DNA of 64,000 bases from Pseudomonadales bacterium (GCA_041395665.1 JAWLAB010000007.1:46865-110864); one strand, 5' to 3'; counted from the stretch's first letter, positions 9,016 to 17,522 are shown. Numbers and translations are program-made. The notes: generated from the letters alone by a model not told the origin.

Positions 9016-9831
9016 ATGAAAACAGAAATATCAGCGTTTGAAGGCTCGGATATCCGGCGCGTGTACGACGAGGACACTGAGGCCTGGTGGTTCTCAGTAG
9101 TGGACATCGTGCAGGTACTGACGCAACAGCCGGATTACCAGACAGCTCGAAATTACTGGAAAGTGTTAAAAAATCGTTTGAAATCAGAGGGAAGTGAACT
9201 GGTTACAAATTGTAACCAGTTGAAAATGGAGGCTCCAGATGGCAAGCAGCGGCAGACCGATGTGGCCACAGCCGAGACTCTGCTGAGGTTGGTGCAGTCG
9301 GTACCCAGCCCTCGCGCAGAACCCATCAAGCTCTGGTTGGCCAAGGTGGGCTACGAGCGCATGCAAGAAATGGCAGATCCAGCTTTGTCGCTGGCTCGTG
9401 CGCGTGAAACATGGCAGAAGCATGGCCGCAGTGAAAAGTGGATTCAGCAGCGGATGACGGGTCAAGAAACCCGCCACAAGTTGACGGATTACTGGGCAGA
9501 GCACGGCATTAAGCCAGGCGAAGAGTTTGCCATCCTGACCAACATCATCCATCAGGAATGGGCTGGTGTTGGAGTAAAAGCGCACAAGCAGATGAAGGGG
9601 TTGAAAGATCAAAATTTGCGCGATCACATGAGTGAAGCAGAATTGATTTTTACAGCATTGGCCGAGCTATCTACCCGACAAATTGCAGAAAGCACGCAAG
9701 CCGAAGGCCTGCAAGACAACACGCAGGCAGCAAAAGCCGGCGGTGGTGTTGCGCGCAATGCTCGCCAAGAGCTTGAGGATAAAACAGGAAGAAAAGTTAT
9801 CAGCAAAGGCAATTATCTGCCGCCAAGGTAG
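9016..9831 (+). CDS. BRO-N domain protein with DinD-like C-terminal region
   Basis: A 271-residue protein. The N-terminal ~100 residues form a BRO-N/prophage antirepressor domain (FEGSDIRRVYDEDTEAWWFS, then VVDIVQVLTQ and WLAKVGYERMQEM). The C-terminal half (AHKQMKGLKDQNLRDHMS followed by ELIFTALAELSTRQIAE and the end RKVISKGNYLPPR) follows the layout of E. coli DinD, an SOS-induced protein that inhibits RecA in vitro. A strong ribosome site (GGGAGGAAG) precedes the ATG. It sits 62 nt after aroE and 78 nt before cas12a on the same strand, and it marks the left edge of the acquired island. BRO-family genes are common in phages and islands. A functional link to CRISPR is only inferred from proximity. 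Confidence 0.8.
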   Translation: MKTEISAFEGSDIRRVYDEDTEAWWFSVVDIVQVLTQQPDYQTARNYWKVLKNRLKSEGSELVTNCNQLKMEAPDGKQRQTDVATAETLLRLVQSVPSPRAEPIKLWLAKVGYERMQEMADPALSLARARETWQKHGRSEKWIQQRMTGQETRHKLTDYWAEHGIKPGEEFAILTNIIHQEWAGVGVKAHKQMKGLKDQNLRDHMSEAELIFTALAELSTRQIAESTQAEGLQDNTQAAKAGGGVARNARQELEDKTGRKVISKGNYLPPR

Positions 9832-9845
9832 ATCAGGGCTATTAG

Positions 9846-9867
9846 GCTCATCTGGTGAGCTTTTATT
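9846..9867 (+). terminator. Weak terminator-like hairpin between the BRO gene and cas12a
   Basis: GCTCA and TGAGC form a 5-bp stem around a TCTGG loop and are followed by TTTTATT. The stem is short, so termination would be partial at best. If it works, cas12a has its own promoter in the remaining ~40 nt. A TATAAA lies at 9891, but it is so close to the start codon that I do not call a promoter there. The cas12a ribosome site is the CGGAG at 9897-9901. Confidence 0.35.
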
Positions 9868-9909
9868 GCCGTAGACTGCTCAAAGATTTGTATAAACGGA
9901 GATATAAAT

Positions 9910-12900
9910 ATGCTAAATCAATTTACCCGCCAATACTCACTATCAAAAACACTGCGCTTTGAGTTAAAGCCAGTCGGTGAAACGGCGGATTACCTTGAGG
10001 GTTTCAAATCTACCTATTTACGAGATGTAGTGGATAGAGATCAGAAGCGGGCTGAGGATTACAAAATCGTCAAGGATGTTATGGATAAATACCATAAAAA
10101 GTATATTGATGACTGCCTTGGTAATCCGTGTAATGAAAAAGGCGAGCTATATGTTGACGACGATAAACTAAATAAAGCTTATGAGGCATATAAGGCAGTC
10201 CGTGCTGATTCTAAAGATAAAAAATCCAAAAAAGAATGGATAGATATCCAGACGGGCTTACGAAAATGTTTGGTTAGATGCTTTGTTGATAGCAATGAGC
10301 TTTTTGAAAAAGAGATGATTACTCAAAGGCTGCCGAAGTTTGTTGAGCAAACTGTAGTCGATGAAAAAATAAAGCAGGAGCAACTTGATGCCATAGGTTC
10401 ATTTTCGCGGTTTACAACATATTTTAAGGGGTTCTATGAAAATAGAAAAAATATGTACTCAGCTGAGGATCAGAGTACAGCAATTTCATACAGATTGATG
10501 AATGAAAACCTGTCTAAACATTTTTCTAACTGCATGGTATTTGGTGAAATTAGTGAAAAATATCAGTCTCTTAGATTTTCAGTAGATGACTCAATTCTTT
10601 TAAAGCTCGGTATTCGGGATGTTTCGGAAGTATTTAAGCCGTCTTTTTTTATGAGCTTGTTTACCCAATCCGGAATTGATGCGTATCAAGAGTTGATTGG
10701 TGGAATTTCTGAAAAGGAGGGAATAAAAGTACAGGGGCTGAACGAACAGATTAATTTGTATCGCCAGCAGAACGAGCTTAAATCAAATCAGATTCCGCGT
10801 ATGCTGCCACTGTATAAGCAGATATTGAGTGACCGTGAAACTCGGTCATTTTCTTTAGAGGGATTTAAGGATGACAAAGAACTGTTGAATGCGTTGTCAA
10901 CTTTTGTTGATTCAGCATGTAGTGATGATGGAATTATCAAAAAACTGGGTGTTGTGCTTGAAAAGATAGCGAATGCTGATTTGCCTAGAGTTTATACAAA
11001 AAATGCCAGCCTTTCAGATATTTCAAGCAGGGTGTTTAAGAGTCATGGTTTGATCAAAGCGGCACTGACTCAACATGCCGAGTCAGTTTATGTGCCAAGC
11101 GCGCCGAGTGTGAAGATCACCAGTAAACTACAAAAACAGCGCGATGATTATCTGGATCAAGATGTGTATAGCCTTGCAGAGTTGGATCAGGCGGTTTCAA
11201 GTTATTTGTCTGGGCTGGAAGAAGATACTCCACTGAATGGAGTAGACAAGCAAAAGCCGATATCCATGTATTTTGTGTCAGCTATCAAGAAAGCAATTGA
11301 AGAAAAAGATGAGAGCGGCACAACTTTCAATACGCACTTGGAGACCGCTAAATCCTTGTTTGCGCTAGATGCCTTAAGCAAGCAGAGGAATATGCCGAAA
11401 AACGAAGGCGATTTCGGCGGAGAGGGGTATCAACAGATTCAAAAAATCCACGCATTGCTTGATGCAATGATGGTTATCTTGCATGTTGCCAAGCCGCTGC
11501 ATCTGGTGAATAACAAAAAACCAATCGAGATTTTTGATATTGATAGTGATTTTTATGGTGAATTCATCGAGGTGTATGAAAAATATTCTATTGAACTGGT
11601 TGATTTATATAACCAAACAAGAAATTATCTGACTAAAAAACCGTTTTCTACGGATAAGATAAAAATAAACTTTGATGCTCCAACCTTTATGGATGGTTGG
11701 GATCTAAATAAAGAAATAGATAATAAGGCATTCCTTCTTAAGGGTGGCAGTAATTATTATTTGGCTGTTGTTTGTAAGGATGGGCGAGACTTATCTTTTG
11801 AGTTTGATGAGGATTTTACGGGTGAGTTTTTTGAAAAATTGAACTACAAGCTCTTGTCAGGCGCAAATAAAATGCTGCCAAAGCTGTTTTTTTCAAAAAA
11901 AGGCATTGAAAGGTTTAAGCCATCGCTTGAAATCATAGAAATATATAAGTCTGGAAGTTTCAAGAAAAGTGAAGTGTCATTTGATATTCGTAGATGTCAT
12001 AAGTTGATCGATTTTTTCAAGGAAAAACTGCCATCATATAAAGTAAATGATGGTGATAAATATGGCTATGAAGTGTTTGATTTCAAATTCTCAAAAACGA
12101 GCGACTACAGGGATATTAGTGAGTTTTATAAAGAGGTTGAAAGGTGCGGCTATAAAACATGGTTCTCTAAGGTGCCTAAGAGTTATCTTGATGATTGTGT
12201 GAGAACAGGGAAAATTGCCATATTTCAGATTTATAACAAAGATTTTTCTGAGCATAGTAGTGGAAGCCCTAATCTCCATACGCTGTACTGGAGAGGTATT
12301 TTTGACCAGGAAAATATGGCAAACCCAGTCATTAAGTTGAATGGCGAGGCAGAAATGTTCTATAGGGAACATTCGATACAAAAATCTGAAAGAACTATTC
12401 ATAGATCAGGAGAGAATATTGCAAATAAAAATGCCAATAATCAGAAGAAAGAAAGTCTATTTGAATATGATCTGATAAAAGATAGGCGATACACAAAAGA
12501 TAAATTTTTCTTTCATGTCCCAGTTACTCTAAACTTTGGAACATCATCGCCTAGTTGGTTTAATGACAAAATAAACAAAGCCATAAAATCAGAAAAAGAT
12601 ATCCACATCATCGGCATAGACCGTGGTGAAAGGCATTTGCTTTATTACACGGTTATCAACCAGAAAGGCGAAATTATCAAGCAGGGTTCCTTGAATGATA
12701 TCGAAACAGATCAAGGTTATACCGTTGATTACCAGAAAAAGCTGAAAGAAAAGGAAGAACAGCGTGATGCAGCCAGAAAATCTTGGTCAACTGTTGAGAA
12801 TATCAAGGAATTAAAGGAAGGATATTTGTCGCAAGTAGTGCACAAGCTCTCCAAGCTGATTGTTGAGCACAATGCCGTTGTGTGTTTAGAGGACTTGAAT

Positions 12901-13788
12901 TTTGGCTTTAAGCGCGGTCGCTTTGCTGTTGAAAGGCAGGTCTACCAGAAATTTGAAAGAGCGCTGATTCAAAAGCTGAACTATTTGGTGTTGAAAGATA
13001 GAAAACACGGCGAACCAGGTCATTACGCCAACGCATATCAGTTGACTGCGCCTTTTGAGAGTTTTGAAAAACTTGGCAAGCAAACAGGTATTTTGTTTTA
13101 TGTGCCTGCCGCTTACACATCAAAAATTGATCCAATGACAGGCTTTGTAAATTTGTTGGATACTCGTTACGAAAGCCAAGAAAAATCCAAAGATTTCTTT
13201 GGCAGATTTAATTCTATTTCATATAACAAGACGAAGGATTATTTTGAGTTTTACTTCGACTACAAAAATTTCCCTGCTCGGGTGGATTTTACGGGATGCC
13301 GCACAGCTTGGACGGCGTGCACCTATGGCGATGTGCGCTATGCAAACCAGAAGAACAATCATGGGAAGTGGGAAACAAAGAGTGTCAATGTTACAGAGGG
13401 ACTCAAAAAACTTTTTGATTCTGCGTCCATCAAGTGGGATGTTGGAGATAACATCAAGGATGATATTTGCAAAGCTGATGATAAGAATTTTTACAGCACA
13501 TTGAGTTGGCTGCTTAAATTAACGCTATCTTTGCGCCATAGCAAAACAGGAACGGATGATGATTTTGTGTTGTCACCTATTGCTGATGCTGACGGTAATT
13601 TTTTTGATAGCAGAAAAGCGACAGCAATGCAGCCTAAAGATGCCGATGCCAACGGCGCGTACCATATTGCCTGCAAGGGTTTATGGTATTTGGAGAAAAT
13701 TCAAGAGTGGGACGGGGGAAGTAAATTAGATTTGCTGATGAAAACCAATGACTGGTTTCAGTTTGTGCAGAGAGCGAGTGATATTTGA
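9910..13788 (+). CDS. cas12a: Type V-A CRISPR effector nuclease Cas12a (Cpf1)
   Basis: A 1292-residue protein, full length for the family. It opens with the typical FTRQYSLSKTLRFELKPVGE. The pre-crRNA-processing residues known from FnCas12a (H843, K852, K869) align at H831, K840 and K857 with identical spacing. RuvC-I is GIDRGERHLLYYT with D904. RuvC-II is VVCLEDLNFGFKRGRF with E994. The Nuc-domain arginine is R1209 in LSLRHSKTG. RuvC-III is DADANGAYH with D1246. PAM-contact lysines are kept at K601 (GWDLNKE) and K658 (NKMLPK), but the position matching FnCas12a N607 / AsCas12a S542 is Asp595. The protein should process its own crRNAs and make staggered cuts at T-rich PAM sites. Overall similarity is closest to FnCas12a from memory. 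The gene is clearly AT-richer than its flanks, indicating transfer. Confidence 0.98.
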   Translation: MLNQFTRQYSLSKTLRFELKPVGETADYLEGFKSTYLRDVVDRDQKRAEDYKIVKDVMDKYHKKYIDDCLGNPCNEKGELYVDDDKLNKAYEAYKAVRADSKDKKSKKEWIDIQTGLRKCLVRCFVDSNELFEKEMITQRLPKFVEQTVVDEKIKQEQLDAIGSFSRFTTYFKGFYENRKNMYSAEDQSTAISYRLMNENLSKHFSNCMVFGEISEKYQSLRFSVDDSILLKLGIRDVSEVFKPSFFMSLFTQSGIDAYQELIGGISEKEGIKVQGLNEQINLYRQQNELKSNQIPRMLPLYKQILSDRETRSFSLEGFKDDKELLNALSTFVDSACSDDGIIKKLGVVLEKIANADLPRVYTKNASLSDISSRVFKSHGLIKAALTQHAESVYVPSAPSVKITSKLQKQRDDYLDQDVYSLAELDQAVSSYLSGLEEDTPLNGVDKQKPISMYFVSAIKKAIEEKDESGTTFNTHLETAKSLFALDALSKQRNMPKNEGDFGGEGYQQIQKIHALLDAMMVILHVAKPLHLVNNKKPIEIFDIDSDFYGEFIEVYEKYSIELVDLYNQTRNYLTKKPFSTDKIKINFDAPTFMDGWDLNKEIDNKAFLLKGGSNYYLAVVCKDGRDLSFEFDEDFTGEFFEKLNYKLLSGANKMLPKLFFSKKGIERFKPSLEIIEIYKSGSFKKSEVSFDIRRCHKLIDFFKEKLPSYKVNDGDKYGYEVFDFKFSKTSDYRDISEFYKEVERCGYKTWFSKVPKSYLDDCVRTGKIAIFQIYNKDFSEHSSGSPNLHTLYWRGIFDQENMANPVIKLNGEAEMFYREHSIQKSERTIHRSGENIANKNANNQKKESLFEYDLIKDRRYTKDKFFFHVPVTLNFGTSSPSWFNDKINKAIKSEKDIHIIGIDRGERHLLYYTVINQKGEIIKQGSLNDIETDQGYTVDYQKKLKEKEEQRDAARKSWSTVENIKELKEGYLSQVVHKLSKLIVEHNAVVCLEDLNFGFKRGRFAVERQVYQKFERALIQKLNYLVLKDRKHGEPGHYANAYQLTAPFESFEKLGKQTGILFYVPAAYTSKIDPMTGFVNLLDTRYESQEKSKDFFGRFNSISYNKTKDYFEFYFDYKNFPARVDFTGCRTAWTACTYGDVRYANQKNNHGKWETKSVNVTEGLKKLFDSASIKWDVGDNIKDDICKADDKNFYSTLSWLLKLTLSLRHSKTGTDDDFVLSPIADADGNFFDSRKATAMQPKDADANGAYHIACKGLWYLEKIQEWDGGSKLDLLMKTNDWFQFVQRASDI

Positions 13789-13795
13789 GTAATTT

Positions 13796-14353
13796 ATGGA
13801 GATCTATTTACCCATCTCCTATCTAAATGACTTTGTGTTTTGTCCGCGCTCCATCTACTTCCATCAACTGTATGGCAAAGTGGAGCAGCGACTTTATCAG
13901 ACGACAGATCAAACTGAAGGAAAGGCAGCACATAAGGCAGTTGATGAAAAAACCTATAGTACCTCGCGCCATATTTTGCAGGGCGCAGAGGTGTATAGCG
14001 ATAAATATAGAATCGGCGGCAAGATAGATACCTTCGATATTAAAAAAGGATCTTTGGTGGAGAGGAAAAAGAAAGTAAAGACAATTTATGATGGATATGT
14101 GTTTCAGTTATATGCCCAATACCACTGTTTGACGGAGATGGGCTATGAAGTAAAAAGTATGAAGTTTTACAGTATGGATGATAATAAAAATTATACCGTG
14201 CCACTGCCAACAGAGGATGAAGATTGGCAAAAGAAATTTGAGAAGATTGTTCTGGCGGTTCGCAGCTTCAATTTAAAAAATGAATTTACGCCAAATATCA
14301 AAAAATGCGAACGGTGCATTTATAACAATTTATGTGATGCTTCCTTATGCTGA
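13796..14353 (+). CDS. cas4: CRISPR-associated exonuclease Cas4
   Basis: A 185-residue Cas4 starting 7 nt after cas12a. Four cysteines that would hold a 4Fe-4S cluster are present: C16 in FVFCPRSIYFH, and C171, C174 and C180 near the C-terminus (CERCIYNNLC). The RecB-type nuclease motif is visible as H46, D78 (GGKIDTFD), E89-x-K91 and the QLYAQ motif at 104-108. In type V-A systems Cas4 trims prespacers and helps choose those with a correct PAM, working with Cas1-Cas2. The stop overlaps the cas1 start by 7 nt, so translation is coupled. Confidence 0.96.
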   Translation: MEIYLPISYLNDFVFCPRSIYFHQLYGKVEQRLYQTTDQTEGKAAHKAVDEKTYSTSRHILQGAEVYSDKYRIGGKIDTFDIKKGSLVERKKKVKTIYDGYVFQLYAQYHCLTEMGYEVKSMKFYSMDDNKNYTVPLPTEDEDWQKKFEKIVLAVRSFNLKNEFTPNIKKCERCIYNNLCDASLC

Positions 14354-15318
14354 GTGCGCCTGACTTTGAGCAAAAGAAAATTATTGTGGCGTTGTTAAGT
14401 CATGGGCAATCCGTTAGTTTCAAGAATGATAATGTGATTGTGAAAAACGAAGATGGTGAAATTATCCACCAATCTAGTTGCTATCGACTGTTCTCATTGT
14501 TCATTGTTGGCCATATCACGGTGACATCCGGCTTGTTACAGCGAGCTAAAAGATTTGGTTTCAGCATTGTGCTGATGACGCATGGGCTTAGCCCCTATGG
14601 CAGTTGGCTAACAACAGCTGATGGCAATGTGATACTCAGACGCAAACAGTATGAATACGAAAGGCTGGACATTGCGCGGCATTTGGTCAAGAACAAGATC
14701 GACCAGCAAATACAGTCGCTGCAATTACGCAGAGGCAAGAGTGATGAATTAAAGAGTGCTATCACTATGCTGGGAGGGTATCGGGACAGGCTGGGTACAG
14801 AGAGTCTTGGATTACAGGAAATTCTTGGACTGGAAGGTATCGCCTCGCGTGTTTATTTCCCTCAGATGTTTGATGAAATTGAGTGGAACGGTCGGCAGCC
14901 AAGAGCCAAGCGCGATATTACCAATCTACTACTGGATATTGGCTACACCCAACTTTTTCACTTGATCGAGTCGCTATTGGGTCTGTATGGGTTTGATCTT
15001 TATCGCGGGGTTTATCACCAAGAGTTTTATCAGCGTAAATCATTAGTATGTGATCTGGTGGAGCCTTTCAGACCATTGATAGATTTGCAAGTACGCAAAG
15101 CCTATAACTTGGGACAGGTTCACTCGAAAGATTTTCAATTCATCAATGGCCAATATCGAATTTTTGGCAAACAGGCACAGCCTTATATTGCTTTCTTGTT
15201 GAAAGCATTACTTGAGCACAAGCAAGAGATATTTCTTTATGTACAATCTTACTATCGCGCGTTTATGCAAGATAAGCCTATTGAGCAGTATCCTGTATTC
15301 AGAATGGGCGGTAGATAA
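14347..15318 (+). CDS. cas1: CRISPR integrase Cas1
   Basis: A 323-residue Cas1. The N-terminal beta domain (residues ~1-85) leads to the helical catalytic domain. Metal ligands can be placed at E163 (GLEGIASRVYF), H224 (GVYHQEFYQRKS) and D236/E239 (CDLVEPFRPLID), matching the E-H-D triad of the family. It integrates prespacers at the leader-repeat junction together with Cas2. It overlaps cas4 by 7 nt and its stop is immediately followed by the cas2 ATG. Length and motifs are intact. Confidence 0.97.
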   Translation: MLSAPDFEQKKIIVALLSHGQSVSFKNDNVIVKNEDGEIIHQSSCYRLFSLFIVGHITVTSGLLQRAKRFGFSIVLMTHGLSPYGSWLTTADGNVILRRKQYEYERLDIARHLVKNKIDQQIQSLQLRRGKSDELKSAITMLGGYRDRLGTESLGLQEILGLEGIASRVYFPQMFDEIEWNGRQPRAKRDITNLLLDIGYTQLFHLIESLLGLYGFDLYRGVYHQEFYQRKSLVCDLVEPFRPLIDLQVRKAYNLGQVHSKDFQFINGQYRIFGKQAQPYIAFLLKALLEHKQEIFLYVQSYYRAFMQDKPIEQYPVFRMGGR

Positions 15319-15592
15319 ATGTTGATTGTTTCTTATGATATAAGTAATGACAAAATTCGTACGCGCTTTGCTAAATTTCTTTCAAAATTTGGCTATAGAC
15401 TTCAATACTCAATTTTTGAAATTAAAAACAGCAAGCGTATTCTTAGCCTTATAGAATCAGAAATACAATCTGATTTTTGAGAGGTTTTTTGAAGAAACAG
15501 ATAGTGTGTTAATCTTCAATATGAGTAAAAATTGCACCATTACCAAATATGGTTACGGGAAGAATGATGATGAAAGTTTAATCATCATTTGA
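15319..15592 (+). pseudogene. cas2: CRISPR-associated Cas2, interrupted by a single-base frameshift
   Basis: The ATG follows the cas1 stop directly. The first frame reads MLIVSYDISNDKIRTRFAKF and continues to residue 53 before a TGA at 15478. Cas2 sequence resumes in the other frame from 15479 as ERFFEETDSVLIFNMSKN and ends at the TGA at 15590. Removing one T from the T5 run at 15474-15478 joins the two into a normal 90-residue Cas2. The early Asp (D7) of the ferredoxin-like fold is present. Without Cas2 the Cas1 complex could not integrate spacers. The break may be a sequencing error in a homopolymer, a real recent mutation, or, least likely, a +1 recoding site. Confidence 0.88.
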
Positions 15593-15734
15593 TATAATTC
15601 CCATCAGGTTCAGCTCAGCCTGCAAACCTCGGTCTTAATGTGAAGAAAATCACTTGAGAGAGTTATTTAACAAGGAAATATGATGGCTTTGTCATGTAAC
15701 TCATTGATAATTTGTCATTTTCACTGTGCTATCT
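15593..15734 (+). promoter_or_regulatory. CRISPR leader with candidate pre-crRNA promoter
   Basis: This AT-rich, non-coding 142 nt lies between the cas2 stop and the first repeat, on the side where Cas1-Cas2 would insert new spacers. A TTGAGA at 15654-15659 and a TATGAT at 15679-15684 resemble -35 and -10 boxes with a rather long 19-nt spacing. They would start transcription about 45 nt before the first repeat. The leader assignment follows from array position and repeat polarity; the promoter boxes are a tentative reading. Confidence 0.5.
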
Positions 15735-17161
15735 GTCTAAGACCGCATATAAATTTCTACTGTTGTAGATTAGTGCCGCATAACATTCTTCCTTCGTGTC
15801 TAAGACCGCATATAAATTTCTACTGTTGTAGATTAGCGGCTTGCTCCCGATCATCAGTGACGTCTAAGACCGCATATAAATTTCTACTGTTGTAGATTAA
15901 TTCATACCCTTGCCTTTCAGCTAAAGTGTCTAAGACCGCATATAAATTTCTACTGTTGTAGATATGTCTGCAAGCGACCCAGCGTTATAAACGTCTAAGA
16001 CCGCATATAAATTTCTACTGTTGTAGATACTGGCGCGTTGCTGGATGCAGGTAGGTCTAAGACCGCATATAAATTTCTACTGTTGTAGATATGGTAAAGT
16101 CGACGCGAGATAATCAGCTGTCTAAGACCGCATATAAATTTCTACTGTTGTAGATCGGAATGCAAGCCATTGCGAGGATAGGTCTAAGACCGCATATAAA
16201 TTTCTACTGTTGTAGATGTAACTGTAGGTTGTTGTTGTGCTGTGTCTAAGACCGCATATAAATTTCTACTGTTGTAGATTCTACCCACTCTACCGATTCG
16301 GTTTCACGTCTAAGACCGCATATAAATTTCTACTGTTGTAGATGATGATGACTTGATTTAGATGCGCTTCTAAGACCGCATATAATTTCTACTGTTGTAG
16401 ATTGTAGCTAGATAACTTTGTCGCATATGTCTAAGACCGCATATAAATTTCTACTGTTGTAGATGCATCGTGGATCAGGATGAAGGAGGTGTCTAAGACC
16501 GCATATAAATTTCTACTGTTGTAGATAGCCATCGCGTCACGCTTTGCAATTTGTCAAGACCGCATATAAATTTCTACTGTTGTAGATATAACGTAGGTTG
16601 TTGTTGTGCTGTCTGTCTAAGACCGCATATAAATTTCTACTGTTGTAGATAGCAGATCGTTTCTAGCGCGCCCGCTGTCTAAGACCGCATATAAATTTCT
16701 ACTGTTGTAGATTTCGACACGAACAAACTGCTTGTGCAGTCTAAGACCGCATATAAATTTCTACTGTTGTAGATTCCATAGTGTGTAGGTGCATAACAAG
16801 CGTCTAAGACCGCATATAAATTTCTACTGTTGTAGATATCCAGCACCCTAGGCTTCTGTATGTGTCTAAGACCGCATATAAATTTCTACTGTTGTAGATA
16901 TTTCTCACCTTCGCGCGTGACGATAAGTCTAAGACCGCATATAAATTTCTACTGTTGTAGATTTTGGTAGTTGCGCGTCCTTGCGCGAGGTCTAAGACCG
17001 CATATAAATTTCTACTGTTGTAGATGGAAGGTCAGTGCATAACGCGCTCAGGTCTAAGACCGCATATAAATTTCTACTGTTGTAGATTTTAGGTTTAGGC
17101 AAGAATGGCAATCGTCCGTGCGTATGTCTAAGACCGCATATAAATTTCTACTGTTGTAGAT
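15735..17161 (+). CRISPR. Type V-A CRISPR array, 23 repeats and 22 spacers
   Basis: The 36-nt repeat begins GTCTAAGACCGC and ends ATTTCTACTGTTGTAGAT. Its 3' part is the Cas12a pseudoknot handle (TCTAC-TGTT-GTAGA stem-loop), the same as in Francisella. Repeats start at 15735, 15798, 15862, 15928, 15993, 16055, 16120, 16182, 16244, 16308, 16368, 16429, 16491, 16553, 16615, 16677, 16739, 16802, 16864, 16927, 16990, 17052 and 17126. Spacers are 24-30 nt, mostly 26-27, except spacer 22 (17088-17125) at 38 nt. Repeat 11 has a changed first base and lacks one A; repeat 14 lacks a T near its 5' end. Spacers 8 and 14 share a 20-nt core. Polarity matches the cas genes, so the leader is on the left. From 17162 to 17321 I see no gene or clear extra repeat. 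Confidence 0.99.
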
Positions 17162-17321
17162 ATTCGCTGCACCATTCTTAGGATGAACCCAATTTTATCT
17201 CTAAGCTCGAGCAATACATGCAATTACAACTCAGAGGCCATTTTTCGCCCCTGAATTGCTTAAGAAGATGATTAACACGCAACTGCATATCAGAGGATAT
17301 TGCGCCCTCCAATATAAAAAG

Positions 17322-17522
17322 TTAATTGTTTTGTTTTGACTTTGCCAAAAAATCTTCTGTTTCTTTCACAAGTTTTTGGTGTTCTGCCAGTTGCGCCCGT
17401 GCCTCTCGGCTGTTTGGATCGTAAAACATCAGCATAATTGTTGACCATGCGCCATACAACACGACGAACACGAAAATACCGGCTATCGCCCACCAGAACC
17501 ATTGCATAATTGTTGCCAGCAT
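17322..17522 (-). CDS. Small single-pass membrane protein, hypothetical
   Basis: A 66-residue protein. Residues ~5-32 are one hydrophobic helix (MQWFWWAIAGIFVFVVLYGA), and the remainder is a charged tail (DPNSREARAQLAEHQKLVKE) likely to be helical. The ATG at 17522 is preceded by GGAGGCGCGAA, an excellent ribosome site. A longer overlapping frame from 17568 lacks such a signal and reads as nonsense. It lies on the opposite strand to the CRISPR array, at the right border of the insertion. I do not recognise a family; it could belong to the HAD/yggT/proC strand of the core genome or to the island. Confidence 0.6.
   Translation of the reverse strand: MLATIMQWFWWAIAGIFVFVVLYGAWSTIMLMFYDPNSREARAQLAEHQKLVKETEDFLAKSKQNN

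Noticed and set aside
9885..9900. A cas12a promoter based on TATAAA at 9891
   Set aside because: It is too close to the start codon: transcription would begin after the ribosome site.
15680..15895. A 71-codon open frame running through the first repeats of the array
   Set aside because: Its repeated protein segments are simply translated CRISPR repeats; there is no independent coding signal.
15771..17125. Self-targeting spacers matching other parts of this window
   Set aside because: Reading the spacers against the window by eye showed no clear match; a proper search would be needed to exclude it.
17196..17215. A possible degenerate terminal CRISPR repeat (CTCTAAGCTCG)
   Set aside because: It matches only about 9 of the first 14 repeat bases and lacks the GTAGAT handle entirely.
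15593..17321. A tracrRNA or other long antisense RNA to the repeat
   Set aside because: No anti-repeat was seen outside the array, and Cas12a with its processing residues does not need one.
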